The notes: generated from the letters alone by a model not told the origin. A stretch of 64,000 nt of DNA from Gymnogyps californianus (GCF_018139145.2 NC_059486.1:10106001-10170000), one strand, 5' to 3'; shown: positions 26,604 through 39,400, counted from the first letter of the stretch. A program made the numbers and translations.

Positions 26604-27080
26604 TGTTGTGGGTTAACCCTGGTGGGCAGCTAAGTACCACACAGCTGCTCGCTCACCTACTGCCCCCCCCTCAGTGGGACAGGAGAGGAGGACAGGAAAA
26701 ATAAAAGCAAGAAAACTTGGGGGGAAGAAGAAAACAACAATATAAGTGATGAAAAGGCAATCATTCACCGCCTCCCATGGATAGACCAACACCCAGCCAT
26801 TTCCTGAGGAAAAGATGGCTAACCCCTCTAAAATTCCTTCTTTTCCATTCCATTGCTGAGCATGACGTTATATAGTATGGAATATCTCTTTAGTTAGTTC
26901 AGGTTATCTGCCCGGTTGTGTCCCTCCCAGTTTATTCTGCAGCCCACAATCTATTCACTGGGGGGCAGAGTGAGAAACAGTGAAGGCCTTCATGCTGTGC
27001 AAACGCTGTTCAGTAAAAGCTAGAACATTAGTGTGTTATCAGTACTGTTCTGGTCATGCAATAAGTTTAAAACTTTTCTA
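26604..27080 (-). mobile_element. solo LTR of an avian endogenous retrovirus (ERVL-type), degraded
   Basis: The block starts at TGTTGTGGGTTAACCCTGG and continues with GGCAGCTAAGTACCACACAG, CTGCTCGCTCACCTACTG, a C8 run, CAGTGGGACAGGAGAG and AAAACTTGGGG. Then come CACCCAGCCATTTCCTGAGG, GAGCATGACGTTATATAGTA, TGGAATATCTCTTTAGTTAG, GTTGTGTCCCTCCCAGTTTA and ATTAGTGTGTTATCAGTACT. I know this order from a long terminal repeat common in neoavian birds, where the promoter side reads on the opposite strand, so I place the LTR on the minus strand. No gag, pol or env sequence and no second LTR is found nearby, so it is a solo LTR left by recombination. The middle (26740-26850) is shorter than in full copies. 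The consensus TATA position downstream of the CRE-like motif is replaced by a CAATGGAA-type sequence. The 5' end of the LTR, beyond about 27080, has decayed or is lost. Subfamily not assigned. Confidence 0.85.
26873..26890 (-). promoter_or_regulatory. remnant LTR promoter motif (CRE-like), probably inactive
   Basis: On the minus strand the sequence reads CCATACTATATAACGTCA. This matches the region of the LTR family that carries a palindromic CRE followed downstream by a TATA box. Here the CRE keeps only ACGTCA, and the TATA-box position downstream has become CAATGG. An AT-rich TATATAA is present, but upstream of the expected place. Promoter function is therefore doubtful. Confidence 0.35.
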
Positions 27081-29842
27081 AATGGTACAAACTCTGAAGG
27101 AGGTATCTTGTTTCATGTTACATTTTCCTTTTAAGTGATAGGGAAAGCTGCCATTGCAATAGATGACTGAGTTAATGCACTATGTGCAGAACTGTGTTAC
27201 TGCTGACGAAAACATCTCATGCAGTATAATGTGATGTGTAGTTTTAGATAATTTCCTCTAGCTTTTGTAACTGCTATGCCATGGTGCCCAAAGTATGGGT
27301 ACAAATTTCCACTGGATATCATTTGGCAAAGCTGAGACTGCTGAGTGGGAAAAGAAACCTTGAATAGTCAGGAAATAAGCTTATGAGTTGAATGGCTTTA
27401 ATACTTTTGTGAACCATTCTAAATCTATTCATACTAGAAATGCATGCAATTATCCACAAAATAAAGTGCCTTTGTCTCATAATTGTCTTTGCTAATTACC
27501 TTTTTAGCAAATTAAAAGGTGAGAGGGCTGAATGCTTACGTCTACATTTTTCAGTAGTGCATGCTTATATTGTCCTTGTTCGCATTGATATGAATCCCCA
27601 GTTTAAAAACGTTGGACTTCCACTTTTCCCTAGTACCTCAAGCAAAGCCTGACTGTGCAATCTGTGCTACCTGTAAAGAGTGCTTCATAATTGATGAGAT
27701 CCACAGGTCTGTCTCTTTCTGCTGTGCTTTTTCCAAATGGGAGAAATTCTTCCAAATAAAAGCTGCCTACAATTAAAAATCATATCACACCTTTACAATG
27801 CTTGCAGTGTCCTGAGGGCTTGTTTTCTTGTTTTCTACCACAGCTGAAGACTGATTGGATTGAAAAGAAAATATGTATTATGGAACTGCAAAGAAGCATA
27901 GAGAAAGCTTGTTTTATCACTAAGTGAAACATATGAGAATGGCTGTAGAATTAACTTGGTTCTCCTGCCTTAAATGTTAAATCTTTTATGCTCCAGATCT
28001 ATAAATAGGGAGAAATTTAACAGCTAGACAGATAGAGACCTAAGCTGCTTAGAGTCGGTTCATCTTGTTTGGTTAAGATTTATCATAACAGCATCCCAGC
28101 CACGAGGCAGGACCATTACAGTACTTCCACTGTTCTTGTTGTTTTCCATTTCTCTGACTAAACTTCTAGACAGATAACAAAGGAGTTAGAAAATTACATG
28201 CATTTAAAAATGTGACTCTACTCTCTGCCTGTGAAACAATACAATGTGCAAGTAGTATTTAAAAACTTGTAAAATATAGTTCAATATGTTCAGTTTTAAC
28301 AATGTGTTTGAGCTACACCAGAGAATCTGAGTGTCAGCAACTGTTCTGTAGTCATCTTGGTAACAAAAACATATATGGGCAGATCTTGCACAAGTCTTGC
28401 TCCACTAATTAGTGATACCTCAGAAGATAATTTTACCAAAAAAAACCCAGATTTTCACAGTACAGAGAAGGGTTTGCACCCCATATGAGCTAGGAAGCTT
28501 TTCTTATGCAGTCTGCCCAGTTTAAAACTTGAGCAGCAGAACTATGAATACAGAAAAGAGTTTTCAGCACTGCCCCAGAGCACTCCCCTGCTGCTCTGGT
28601 GATCCACATGGGAAGCAGGGCTCCCTGCTACTCACTGCTCAAAATGATCTTCCTTGAAAAAGAAATCAGCATCCAGGTTAACTTAGCTCTGCTGTGATTA
28701 TCCCTGTTTCAAAGCTATACTGGAGTTATTGTATGATCATTTGCTCTGTACTCTTAGCACAGATATATCCTCTCTGACTTCTGGAAACAAATGTAGTAAG
28801 GCAGAAAGAATCAGCTTTGATCCTTTCCCACTGGATTACAGGATAATTTGTTTGGCCTCTGAACATGTGAGAAATTATAGGGAAGGCACATGGTAAGTAC
28901 TTGCACTGAGAAAACCTCTCTAAGCTACTCCCTGGAATGAAAACAGCACTCTGGTTTTTGTTTATATCCCCAGACCACTCAGATTAACCCAACAGAAAAT
29001 GCCCTCTGTGTTCAGTTAAGAGGTTTTTGTGCCTGGTTGGGAGAAGTGTTAGAGGTTACCTGAGTGAGAGCCTCGATCAGTGCTGAAGTGAAGACTATCG
29101 ATGCAATATGGATTGTATAATATGCCATAAAGAATGAATACCGCTATTCTGCAGAGGACAGTTATACAGTCCTTTCTTTCTTTATGTGATTTCAGAGTTC
29201 TGCACAGAGAGTTTCTATCAGATTGGCACTTATGCTTTGAGCTTTTTTTTTGCCCTGCCGTGTTTGCTGAGAAGAAACTGAAAATTCGGTCAATCCAAGG
29301 CTTGAGAGAAAGCGTCAGAATACCCATATGAAACTTAATCCACTGCAGAATCTTGATGATAGTAAAACCAAACACATAACAATATTGAGAATACTCAGTG
29401 CCCTGGAACTCCCCTTTAGCTAGAACTGTTAAAGCTGGCTGAGCTTGGAGTAAAAAATCTACCTCCTCTTTGAGTCCCTATTCCTGCTCTTCATTTAAAG
29501 AGCTTTGAGCCAGTGAGCCTAGAGGGGACAAATTAATTAAACTTGGTAGAGGATTTAAAACATGAAGGTGATGGAAAACAATAATGTTAGAGGCCAAATT
29601 CTCAGGTTGTCTGAACTAATGTACGTCGGTGACTTCAATTAAGATATGCTAGTTTCCTTAACAGCAAAGTATTTGGCTCTACATTTTGTTATCTGTCCAG
29701 AGACCTGCTTAAAAAGCCATTGATCCAAAGAACTGCTCAGGACTGGGTGAAGACTTCTGAATCCGTGCATCAAGATCAGTGGTTTGGCCAATCTTGAGTT
29801 GCTGTTGTTGGGTTTTGGGGTTTTTCTTGTCCAGACCAAACC
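27081..29842. other. gene-free unique sequence
   Basis: I find no exon, repeat family or RNA gene. Open frames of up to 108 codons (29049-29375, minus) have no recognisable content. Base composition is the same as in the rest of the window. Confidence 0.5.

Positions 29843-29866
<24 letters not shown>
29843..29866. repeat. homopolymer T24
   Basis: An uninterrupted run of 24 T on the plus strand, followed by an A/T-rich segment. On the minus strand it would look like a poly(A) tail, but the sequence that would precede such a tail (29867 onward) is not a recognisable transcript or transposon. I therefore call it a simple repeat. Confidence 0.9.
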
Positions 29867-29874
<8 letters not shown>

Positions 29875-31791
29875 CAGGCAAAAGAAGAAAAAGAAATAAT
29901 TTTGTGTTAAATCAAACCTTTGCATTTCCTCATTTAACTAGAAAGGCCAAAAGAAATGGGGGAAAAGAAGATAATAGGGTCCTGTTCTGCTGTAGGTGTA
30001 CAGCAGATTTTACAGCAAGGGTTGGAATAGGCCAGACAGGCTGTCCAGTGCCTCTGTTCTGATGTTATAAGGGCATTTGGCTTATCTTGCAAGTCTAGAC
30101 GTTTCAATACACCCTACTAAAACAAAAATTGGAAATCCTTTTTTGTGTGTGTTTGTGTATGTGTGGGGGTTTTTTTTAGCCAGATTCAGAATAGTTTAGT
30201 AGCCATATCTGGTTTCTGAGTTCTCTTTTCAGTCATTCTGGCTTGCTAATTGTTTCCTGAATGGGGGGTTATTGGATAACTGCTTTGCAGAGATCTCCCC
30301 TGTGCTGGAGTTCCCTGCTCTGAACTTACTTTGGCTGCTACTTACCATTTCTGTCAAACTCTTATCAGCATCTGCGCTGCAGCATCAGAAGCAGCAGCTG
30401 CATGTCTAAGAGGAAGTGTCCACTTTTTCACCTTAATAATGCCATACTCTTTATGTTCCTTGGTGAGGCTTAGCACTGTGGTTCCAGCTGCATGTTTGGA
30501 GGGAAGGCAGAGCTGCAATACTCGGGCAGCAGTTGCAGTCTAGGTGATGTGTTCGGTACTTGCAAGATCATAATGTACATAGCATCTTCTTTTGGGGCTT
30601 CAGGCATGTGATGTTTATTTTCTAGGAGGTATTTCTGATGAGTTCATTTCTTTGCTTCTTTACTCTGCCGTACAGCTCAGAAGACAGAGAGGAACTGCTG
30701 GATGTAAAAGACTGAAGGAGACAACCAAGGAAAGTTTCCTTGGTCTGTTAGACTTCTCCTTTGCTTTCATTTATTGGCATCCTTCTTACCAGAGTGCTGT
30801 AAGAAAGCAATGATAAACTAGAGTTATGGAAGAAAGTGGTCCTAGGTAACATTTTTAGTCTGTAAAAACATGTACTTCTTCCAGCTTGGTGTCATTTTTG
30901 TTAGAATATCTACAATCAAGAAATAATAGCACATCTCTTTTGTCAGTTAGCTGTCTGCTTCAAGATATGACTCCAGATGTCTACCAGAAAACAGATGTAC
31001 AAACTACATAAAAACAGATAATACAGCTACATTATTCAGTACTAGTACATCCCATATCCTCCATGCATAAATAAAATTGCTTCTTTTTTTCACTCAAGAA
31101 AACGCTTCTGTTCAGAACAATGACATGCCATTTTCTGTTGTTTTTGAAATCTTCCTAATTTCCTTGCCTAATAAATTTCCCAATACTTGTTTGAGGAGAG
31201 TCAATAGTGTACTCCTGTTCAGAAGCCATCTGTTTGTTTAGACACAGAAATATTCTACACTGTCAGTCCTCATTAGCTTTATTTGTTATTTCAATTTCTT
31301 CTGTTTACAGCAATGAGATGCATATTACTTTTAACATAATTAATTCTTGCCTTGCTGACCTAATGTTAATGCTACAGGAAGATTTTCAACCTTTAAGTGT
31401 GACAAACATGAGGCACCATGTATTTTAAAAGTCTAAAGAAAGAAAGAATTCCAGAAAGTGACATAAAGGGAGGGACAAACATTGCCTGTCTCAGAGATGT
31501 TAACAAGAAGGAATCTTGTTGTCAAGGCTAATGAAAATTGAATCAGAACACCAAATTAATTTAGATAGTACAGATGAGTAGAAAAGCCAGCAACAAAAAT
31601 CTCACAGAGAGCGAAGGGCCAAGAGGGACATAAAGCTGGTGGTCCAGCCCTCAACTTCATCCTAGTGATCCTTGGATGGCCAAGAGGCCTCCACACTTCC
31701 GCTGCCTATCTATGTGGTGGGAATAGAGAAACAGGTATAAATAAGAATATCATGCTATCTGGCTTTCCCCAAAATACCCAACCTTGTGTCC
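29867..31791. other. gene-free unique sequence
   Basis: No supported exon or repeat. A slightly GC-richer section with recurring CAGCTGCATG words (30390-30500) contains short open frames on the plus strand, but they do not resemble any protein I know. A G/T-rich stretch occurs near 30140-30178. Confidence 0.5.
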
Positions 31792-32350
31792 CCTGGATGC
31801 CTGGAAGCTACAGATCCAACTAGGAGAAGGGGAAAACTGGTATTAACAGGCCTATATCATGTGGTTTACTTTCACATATGTATGGGTTTCCTCCTTCAAC
31901 ATAAAGCCAAGGTTAGGGTTATAGTAAGAGTTAGCATTTCAAATAGGTTAAAAACTGGGACCTGTAGTAAGAAGCTACAGAGCACTGGGTGGTAAGAAAA
32001 GACTGGAGTTATTGGGGGCCAGTGACATTTATTGACTTTTCTTGGACAGACAGATCCCCTCTTTCATGTTGAGATTAAGGTGAGGATTGCAGTTAGACTT
32101 AACTATTGGGAACCACAGCATCAAATTTTCAGGAGAAAACTGGAACATCCAGTTTTCCAAAAAAGCTGTGATTTATGAAGAGGTCTGATATTAACAAGGG
32201 CTGATGTCAAGTGGGTTTTTCATTTGTTTGGGGTTTTTTTATTTGTTTTGTTTTGTTTGGGGGTTTTGGTTTTGTTTTTTTTTTTTGAGGATGGGTCTTC
32301 TCTTTATAACAAGGCTAGAGTTGGGGCTAGTGGTCAAGTTATAGTTAGGC
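31792..32350 (+). repeat. degenerate tandem array, about 168-bp period, three copies
   Basis: Three diverged copies can be aligned by eye. Each copy begins near a TGGGA or TGGAT word (31794, 31956, 32107). It then has a GAAAACTGG / GAAAAGACTGG / GAGGTCTGA anchor, followed by GGTATTAACAGGCC / GAGTTATTGGGGGCC / GATATTAACAAGGGC. Each ends with AAGGTTAGGG / AAGGTGAGGA / AAGGCTAGAG at 31909, 32077 and 32311. The last anchors are 168 and 234 bp apart. Removing the 66-bp T/G-rich insertion in copy three restores 168. Copies look only about 60-65 percent alike by eye. I do not recognise the family. Confidence 0.65.
32221..32287 (+). repeat. T/G-rich low-complexity insertion in the third array copy
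   Basis: About 66 bp consist almost only of T and G, with TTTTG-type units, several G-runs of 4-5 and a final run of 13 T. It interrupts the third copy of the 168-bp array, since copies one and two lack it at the same place. Confidence 0.75.
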
Positions 32351-33411
32351 AATGCAGGGTCTTGTGTGCATGGGTTTGAGAAAGATATTGCTTGCTGCCT
32401 TAGATGTGACATATATTCATTATCTTGTTTCTTAGCATTTTGGCTGTGTCCCAGAGTATTTCATCTATTGCTGTGCCATTCTTATTGTTATCTAAATGGC
32501 CCTTCTTCCTGACTGCATAGCTTTTAGGTCGTTAATGTTACCAGAGTTCTGCAGTAAAATTATTTCTCCATCTAAGTTCCTTAACTCCCTCCTTAACTTC
32601 TCAGTAAATAAGACTGATAACTTTATCACAGAGCATGATCAGAAATTTACATGCCCTTATTTTACAGTCCTTTACTGATTAGCAATAAATCCATTCAGGA
32701 CCATGAATGTAGAATGTAAAAGTACCTTTTAGACTGGTAATGAGACCTTGTCTTTCTGTGGTTAAAATAATTAAGCTCTTATTCATTCACTTCTGGCGTG
32801 TCAGGACTTCTTTTTGTACTCCTGACTGATGAATTTGAAAAAAGTGTATTTCTGCCTTTGACTATTAGTATTAACTTTTTCTGTTTCTAAGAAGTAACTC
32901 ATGAAAATGTTGAATGAAACTGTCATGTAGTGAAAGCAGAAAAAGTATTTTCTGCCCCTTCCCTCCCCCCGCTTCCCTTGCATCCAAAAGAGAAAGTAAT
33001 TTTCCAAAATTGTGTGTGACAAAGATCCAGTTACCTGGCCTTAGTATATTCTTAGCTTATGCGGACATACTCACTGACATGGTCAGAATTTCATATACTC
33101 TGTCACCGCCTGATGGCATTGTAGCTGTGTCATGCTCTTTCAGGAATTTTTTTGTTGTTGTTACTGTTAGCACACCCTGACTCTGAGGCTTAAAGTCCTG
33201 TATATCCCAGTACATGGTCAGGTGCCTAATTAAAATATAAATCTTGTTTGAACATTGTTCCAGGAAGAAAAGCTTATCTTTCTAAGATACTTTGCTGGAT
33301 CACTTATGACTATGTTATATGGCCCATAGCTAGTTTTTCCAAATGTTTAAAAATTTTCAGTGAATTATCCTTGTAGAAATTTCATGAGATCTGAGAATGA
33401 GATAGAAAGCA
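32351..33411. other. gene-free AT-rich stretch
   Basis: No exon or recognised transposon. A short C-rich run lies at about 32957-32970. Confidence 0.5.
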
Positions 33412-33490
33412 GAAATTGCTCTGTTTTAGTAATGAGGAATTGAGGCACAGTAAGACTATGGCATTCTTTTAAGGTAATTTTACACATCTG
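33412..33490 (-). repeat. possible MIR-like fragment
   Basis: The plus strand reads TGTTTTAGTAATGAGGAATT followed by GAGGCACAGTAAGACTATGG. This resembles the MIR reverse-complement section ATTTTACAGATGAGGAAACTGAGGCACAGAG. The rest is too diverged to follow. Assignment rests on about 40 bp. Confidence 0.4.
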
Positions 33491-36400
33491 AAGACTATAG
33501 GGAATATGCAAGGGGGAACAGTCATTAATCTGTGGTTTGACAACAACATCTCATAGTTTATTAACCAAGATGGCTGTAAGTGGTATATGGGAAGTGGAGT
33601 TCAAAAAATTTTTATTGAGGGGAAATGGAAGAGCCAAATTAAGGTAAGGTGATAGTAGTGTGTCTCCCCCTATCACACCTGCAAATAGGAATCAGATGTG
33701 GTTTATTGAGAGTGAGAGGCAAAGAAGTAAGTTTAGCTAGACGTTGGACAAGCAGGTTTTAAGGAATTATGCACTTGTCTATATTTTGAATTTAAGGAGC
33801 AGTTATCTGGTAAAATCCTGAAGTCTGGCAAAAAAAAAATCAATAGTTCTTGCAGGTTTCTACAATGTGAAGGCCTGTGTTTTTGTATTCTCTGCTAAAG
33901 CACAAAATGAATTCCTGCTTTGAAACACGTTTTGTTACGAATTTAAGTGATGCTATGTCCTTAAGACAAAACTTTGCAATCCAGCAGTGAACAACTTTGC
34001 TAATTCTTCAGTTCCTGATCATGAGCGGGGAGAATGTTAGAAACTCCAAAAGAGGCTGTAGAAAGGAGGAAACGTGGTTTTATCTTTAGTGAAATTCCTG
34101 GTCCATGTGATCTTAGACTGTTTCTCTGGAGAAACTGAGATGTTCTAAAGCTAGTAATTTAAAAAATGTGAATGGGAAATTTCCAAAAATGTGAACTCTT
34201 ATTAATAAACAGGGCGATGAAACTGAAACTTCAAATGAGCAGTGTGAGATTGATTTTTATACAGCTTTATAATATTTTGACATTCCATAAAGATTTCCAT
34301 ATTGATCTTTAAATAGAAAAGAGACGTCTTTTTGCCAGAGGGATAGCTGAAACAGTTGCAATTCATGGTCTGGATTAGAAAATTTTTGTTGCTTCCTATG
34401 CTTTTTGTAGAACTGAAAACTTTCAGTAATGCTGGTGGTTGAGTATTGATTGATGTCTTGGATTTTCAGTCTGTGCCAGTGTTTTCAGATCATCCCCATT
34501 TTCGTGAAGTGCTGTTCTGCCTGAGCTTTCTCTCAGAAGTGGGATTTAACATTTTTGCATTTTTCAAATAGAAAGTCAGTGATGAGATCTACAGTCATAA
34601 GATGTTGTTCTGTCAAAGAGCTCTGCTCCTGGAGCCATCAGTGTGTGTCGTTCTATTACAGAAAGAAAACAAGCAGCTGCTGACGGCAAGGAGCAGTAAG
34701 GTAGCAACAGGGGGCTTAATTATGCCCAAACTGCACAGTATTTAGGTGCACCTGGCACCCTTATGTAGGTTACGTAGGTTTTTATTACAAAGATGTCTGT
34801 AAAAAAAGCTATTATTTCGGCTTTAGCAAACACTGCAAAAAGGCATTTTGTCACAATAAATGCTAATTCACCGAGTCTGATGAGATATGATTTTTGAAGA
34901 GTACCCTCTAGGTGTCAGGTGACACTTCCAGAAATAAAGTTTCAGTGTGTCAGGTCTGTTAAGTAAAAAGCAAGGCATATTATGGAGAAGCCTAATTACT
35001 TGCAGGAGTTATATGCAGCTATGAAACATGGTGCGTTGCTCATGTGCAACCTGTCTGAGGCAGAACATATAAGGTTGAATATACAGCACAAGACAGTGAA
35101 AGTGGGAAAGAAAAATAATCAGTTTGGTGCACACAGCACTCCCAGAGAGTCAGGGTGACCTCCCCCCTCTTCTGACTGGTTTGGAGCAGTGTGTCTTCTA
35201 CTGGAGTACGTATGTCTGGCATCTGACATGAATGTCCTCTTTAAGGGGTTACAGGACTGAAGAGGGTGTTTTTGCTCAGTGACTTCTGTTCGCTTTTATT
35301 GGAAGCAGCCATGGCCTTGTTTGCCTTTTGTGCCCTGAACAATCTGTGTTCAGACTAAGCAGATCTTTTGTCCTACTGCTGGTGCTGTCATTTCCTAATC
35401 CAAAACCTCTGAGTCAATGGAAGGACTGTATTCATTGGCTTTTAGCAATTCTGTCAGGAAGCTGAACAGTTGAGAAATGAGTGTTATGGGATTGTTTTCA
35501 GTCTTCTGTCAGTGTTGGATTAAGCAAGAAAGATCCAGTGATTTTTTGAAGTGCGTGTGCACAGACTCATGTATGTATTCATAGTTTATTTCCTGGCCCA
35601 TTGAAGAATAAAAAAAAGTATACCTTAAAAAAACAGACCTTATCTCTATAGTCCATCATATTTCAGATAGTCTCAATAAAATCTGAGCATTTCGAGAAGA
35701 TGGAATTTAATTCAGAGTTTAATTAGTCCCATTCAAAATTTATTTATAAATCATCTCCCATTTGATTAGAAAAAACTTGGCTAGTTGTATAGAATGCAAC
35801 ATAGATGTTAAACTGGAAGACATGGGTCAGGTGACTGGCAAATGCTGCAGAGTTAATTTTATTTCCTTTGTTTGAGTATAGTCTTACGATATCCAAGAAG
35901 GATTTCTAAAAGTGTCAGTCTTCATTGAGCATAAAACCAAAGTATCTTAATAGTGTACTGTTAAATGACATTATCTACAATGAACTCTTTTCCTTTCATT
36001 TCACACTAAAAGGTATAAATCTTAGTCTGATAGTCCTTGTAGTCGTGTTCTACCTTGCATAATTTTGACACACTATCCAATTGTACTACATTTTAAATGG
36101 AGCTTGAAACATGTCTAATTTAGGAAATATTTACATATAATCAAGGAAACATGACAGCGAAATCTATTTAGTAGCAATGCAATCAGCGCTGTAATTGATA
36201 TTGGAAATCTTTCTAGGAGGACACAGTTAGTTTAGCAAAACTGTTATGGCTTCATATATTGCACACAGAGGAAACCAGCAAATTGCGCTGCTTATTTATT
36301 TACCACCTTCATCATTATTAGTAATATTATTGTGTGGATGATGTTTTTACTTATTTAGCAAATTTGCTTTGTCATAACTCAGTAGACGAAACTGCATTTT

Positions 36401-39400
36401 GTGCTTGATATTCTTTTAAGGATTCTTATATGGGGGAGGCATGGGGAGAAACTCAGCCAAAAAAACAAAATCAAAAAACCTCAACAAAGCCCCGAAACCC
36501 AGAACTGTCTGAATGCTTGGTTTCATCATACAGTTGTGTGTATACAAGGAGAATTCACATAGAGGAGAAGCCACCCTTTGAATCAAGTGCAACAGAGTGT
36601 GAGGATTTCACATATTACGGCATAGTGGGTCTTACCAGTGCTTCAAATTGTATTAATTTTTAGACTATGTAGCTTGAGCCTTTTCCCTACCAAATTTCAA
36701 GAAATCACTCTAGTTTCTTACTATGACCCATGATAACCTATAGTGCTTTCAAATAACTGTGGAGATTTTGTGAGGAAAAATTGATCTGGATTTGCACCCT
36801 GTGTATCACTGGCAATTTTGGGAGCTAGCTGTGATTGAGGGGCACAGGTTTGCTGCCAAGTGAGCAGGTTGGTAGAAAGGATGACGATGAAGAGGTTTAG
36901 CACTGGTTGTTTCTGGCGTTCTACTGAAGGAATTTCTTCCTTCTCTTTCCACCTTTCTCAAAGACATCCAGCAGCAGCATAGAACACCCTTGCCAACAGT
37001 AGTTACTTGGGCTGGGCCCAGTGTTGGTGATTAGAGACCCCCAGGGTTTGTGAGAGCAAGATTTTCTCCACTGAAAGGCTAAGACTCAGTTTGGACAGAA
37101 TTTGCTTTCTGTTTATCAACAGGATTGTATGACTATAGCTTTGCCCACTCTTTTCCTTTAATTCCTCAGTGTTAAATTCATACTTGGTTTTATGGCAAGT
37201 ATAATTTTCTTTTCACTTTCTGTGGTTTCATTGATATACAAATATTGAAGAAGCTAATTTGCTTGTAGGCAATGTTTTATTAAATACATTTATGTCATTC
37301 ATGTATCTAGCAATGTGCTGATTCTTGGACAACAGCCACATTTTTATAATGCAGTAGCCTAGTGCTAGCTGCTATGATGTGTGAATCAGTGCCTAGGAGA
37401 TGAGGTTTGCTGCTTATTGAAATTAGCTGTGAAAATAATAGATACAGTTCTAGGCTTGAGATGTGGATGCAGTTTATTTTCATTTGTTTTTTAGATATCT
37501 TGGTTCTTTTCTTAAGCACACAAGTATCTATTGTCTACCAAAGGAAATAGGTTATAAATCAAAATCTTCTGGCTCCTGTGTTCAGCAAGAAGTCATAATT
37601 CTTCTTTTTTTTTCCCCTAACTTTTTTTTTCATTTTAAATATTGATACATGCAACATGTCTTGAGCCATCTGCTAAAAGTTCCCTTCATGTAACTTAGTG
37701 ACAGCCTAAGTAGCTGTAGTAGCACAGAAGAATACGATCTTTCCTTTAATTTTCATGGCTATGGTTATGTGAGTTTAATATAAAGTTACTAATTTGTTGA
37801 AGGTGAAGGCAGTCAGTGGTAGATTTAAAAAGCTATGAATCTTAATATCGGTCCGGACGGAAAATGTAATATGTAATACTTACTGCTCTAGTGAGACATT
37901 GAGCAAAACACAAAATGATGATAAAGGAATAACGAGGGTCTTAACTCTGCTAGAAAACTGTGGGATTCTGCTTGTCTTGAAATATCTGGGAACTGATGAA
38001 TCAAGATAGAAAAGACACTAGTTCACCAATAGTTAATGAGCTCTCTAACTGTGACAAGGGTTAGCATGTTTAAATCTCTGATAATTTGAGAGATGTGATC
38101 TATACTACTTTAAGAAGATGTAATGTATTTCTACAGAAATTGCTCCAAAAATTTAAAAATATTTATTTACCCTTTTTATAGCATTCAATATTCTGGGGAA
38201 AAAATCTCTAATAATTTCAATAGGATGGTTTTAAACCAAATATAATAGGGTGCTGTTTTCTAGTCAGTTCCTTAGTACTTTTATAAAAAGGTAGTAATTT
38301 TAAAATGACTAAGAAAGTCACCTTTTCAGAGCCATAACACACAAACTGAGTTAAATAAATCATTGGATTGGCTCAGGCATCTTGTGAAAAATCATTTTGA
38401 GTCAACTCTTACACAACATGAGGAGTAAAGTAGAATAATTTGCAAGAAGAAAATGGGCTTGTTAGCCCATTCTTTAGTCAGGGTTATTTGCATGTTTTGA
38501 ACAAGAACTGGTCCCAGACCATAATTCACAACAGGACTTTTCCATGAAATGCCAGTAACTTGAGCAAGTAAGGGCACAGGTTCTAATACAGTTCTTTCCC
38601 ATATCAAGTCCAGCTATTTTAGGAGACAAGAAATTGAGATATAGCAGGAAATTCAAAGGCAATACAATTCCCTGGCTTCCAGTGAAGGCGTAGGTTAGTA
38701 ATTAAATTGTTAGTAACATTATTAAATGGAAATCTGCATCACTGTAGCTATAGTCAGGTAAATGCATGCCATCTTTCTGATGCATGCTCTTCATGAAAGA
38801 GAGTCCTTTTTTGGTACCAATACCATTTAAAATTTCCAGAACAGAAGGTGTTCTTAACCTTATTTTTGGTTCTTAACTGTATGAAATTGTCTTCAGCTGT
38901 TTTTCTTTATAAAGCTTAGATTTCCTTAACTAAATACATTCGGGTCAAAAGAGTCCTGTTATTGCAAAATGTAGTAGTAGGGTGATACAAATTTTAATTT
39001 ACTGGATACATAGAATAGTACTGTAGTAGTTTCAGAATGATTGAAAGATGCACTTCTTTTGACCCATAATAAAAATTTCCTTTTTTGGTTCACAGAAGCT
39101 GGAATTTTAATTCTTTGATCCGATCTGCATTGTGGTTACTATTGTAATCCTAAACATTTTTGTGGGAATGAAAAAACCCAACAATATTTCCAGCATCTTC
39201 AATGCCTATGTGATTTATGTGCCCAACTCCCATTACTTTGTTGATTGGTTTATTTATTTTGTGGGTAGACACATTAGATACAAGCTTTCTTCATAGTTAG
39301 GGGCTAATCCCACTCCCATTGGAATGTATATTGAGTTTTATAGAGAGAACGAAGTCAGAATTCAAGTTACACCTTTGTGCTCAGTAACACTCAGTCTATA

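Noticed and set aside
26700..26705. AATAAA as an LTR polyadenylation signal
   Set aside because: It lies on the strand opposite to the LTR's inferred sense direction and in an A-rich run, so it is not evidence of a signal.
29049..29375. 108-codon open frame on the minus strand
   Set aside because: Unrecognisable translation, with another frame open on the other strand. Consistent with chance in a 64 kb window.
29843..29866. T24 as the poly(A) tail of a minus-strand retrocopy
   Set aside because: The adjacent sequence from 29867 onward is not a recognisable transcript or LINE/SINE end, and no duplication flanks it.
30000..30065. possible CR1 fragment (GGGTTGGAATAGGCC)
   Set aside because: Only one short word fits, and the following bases do not continue into any CR1 3' end.
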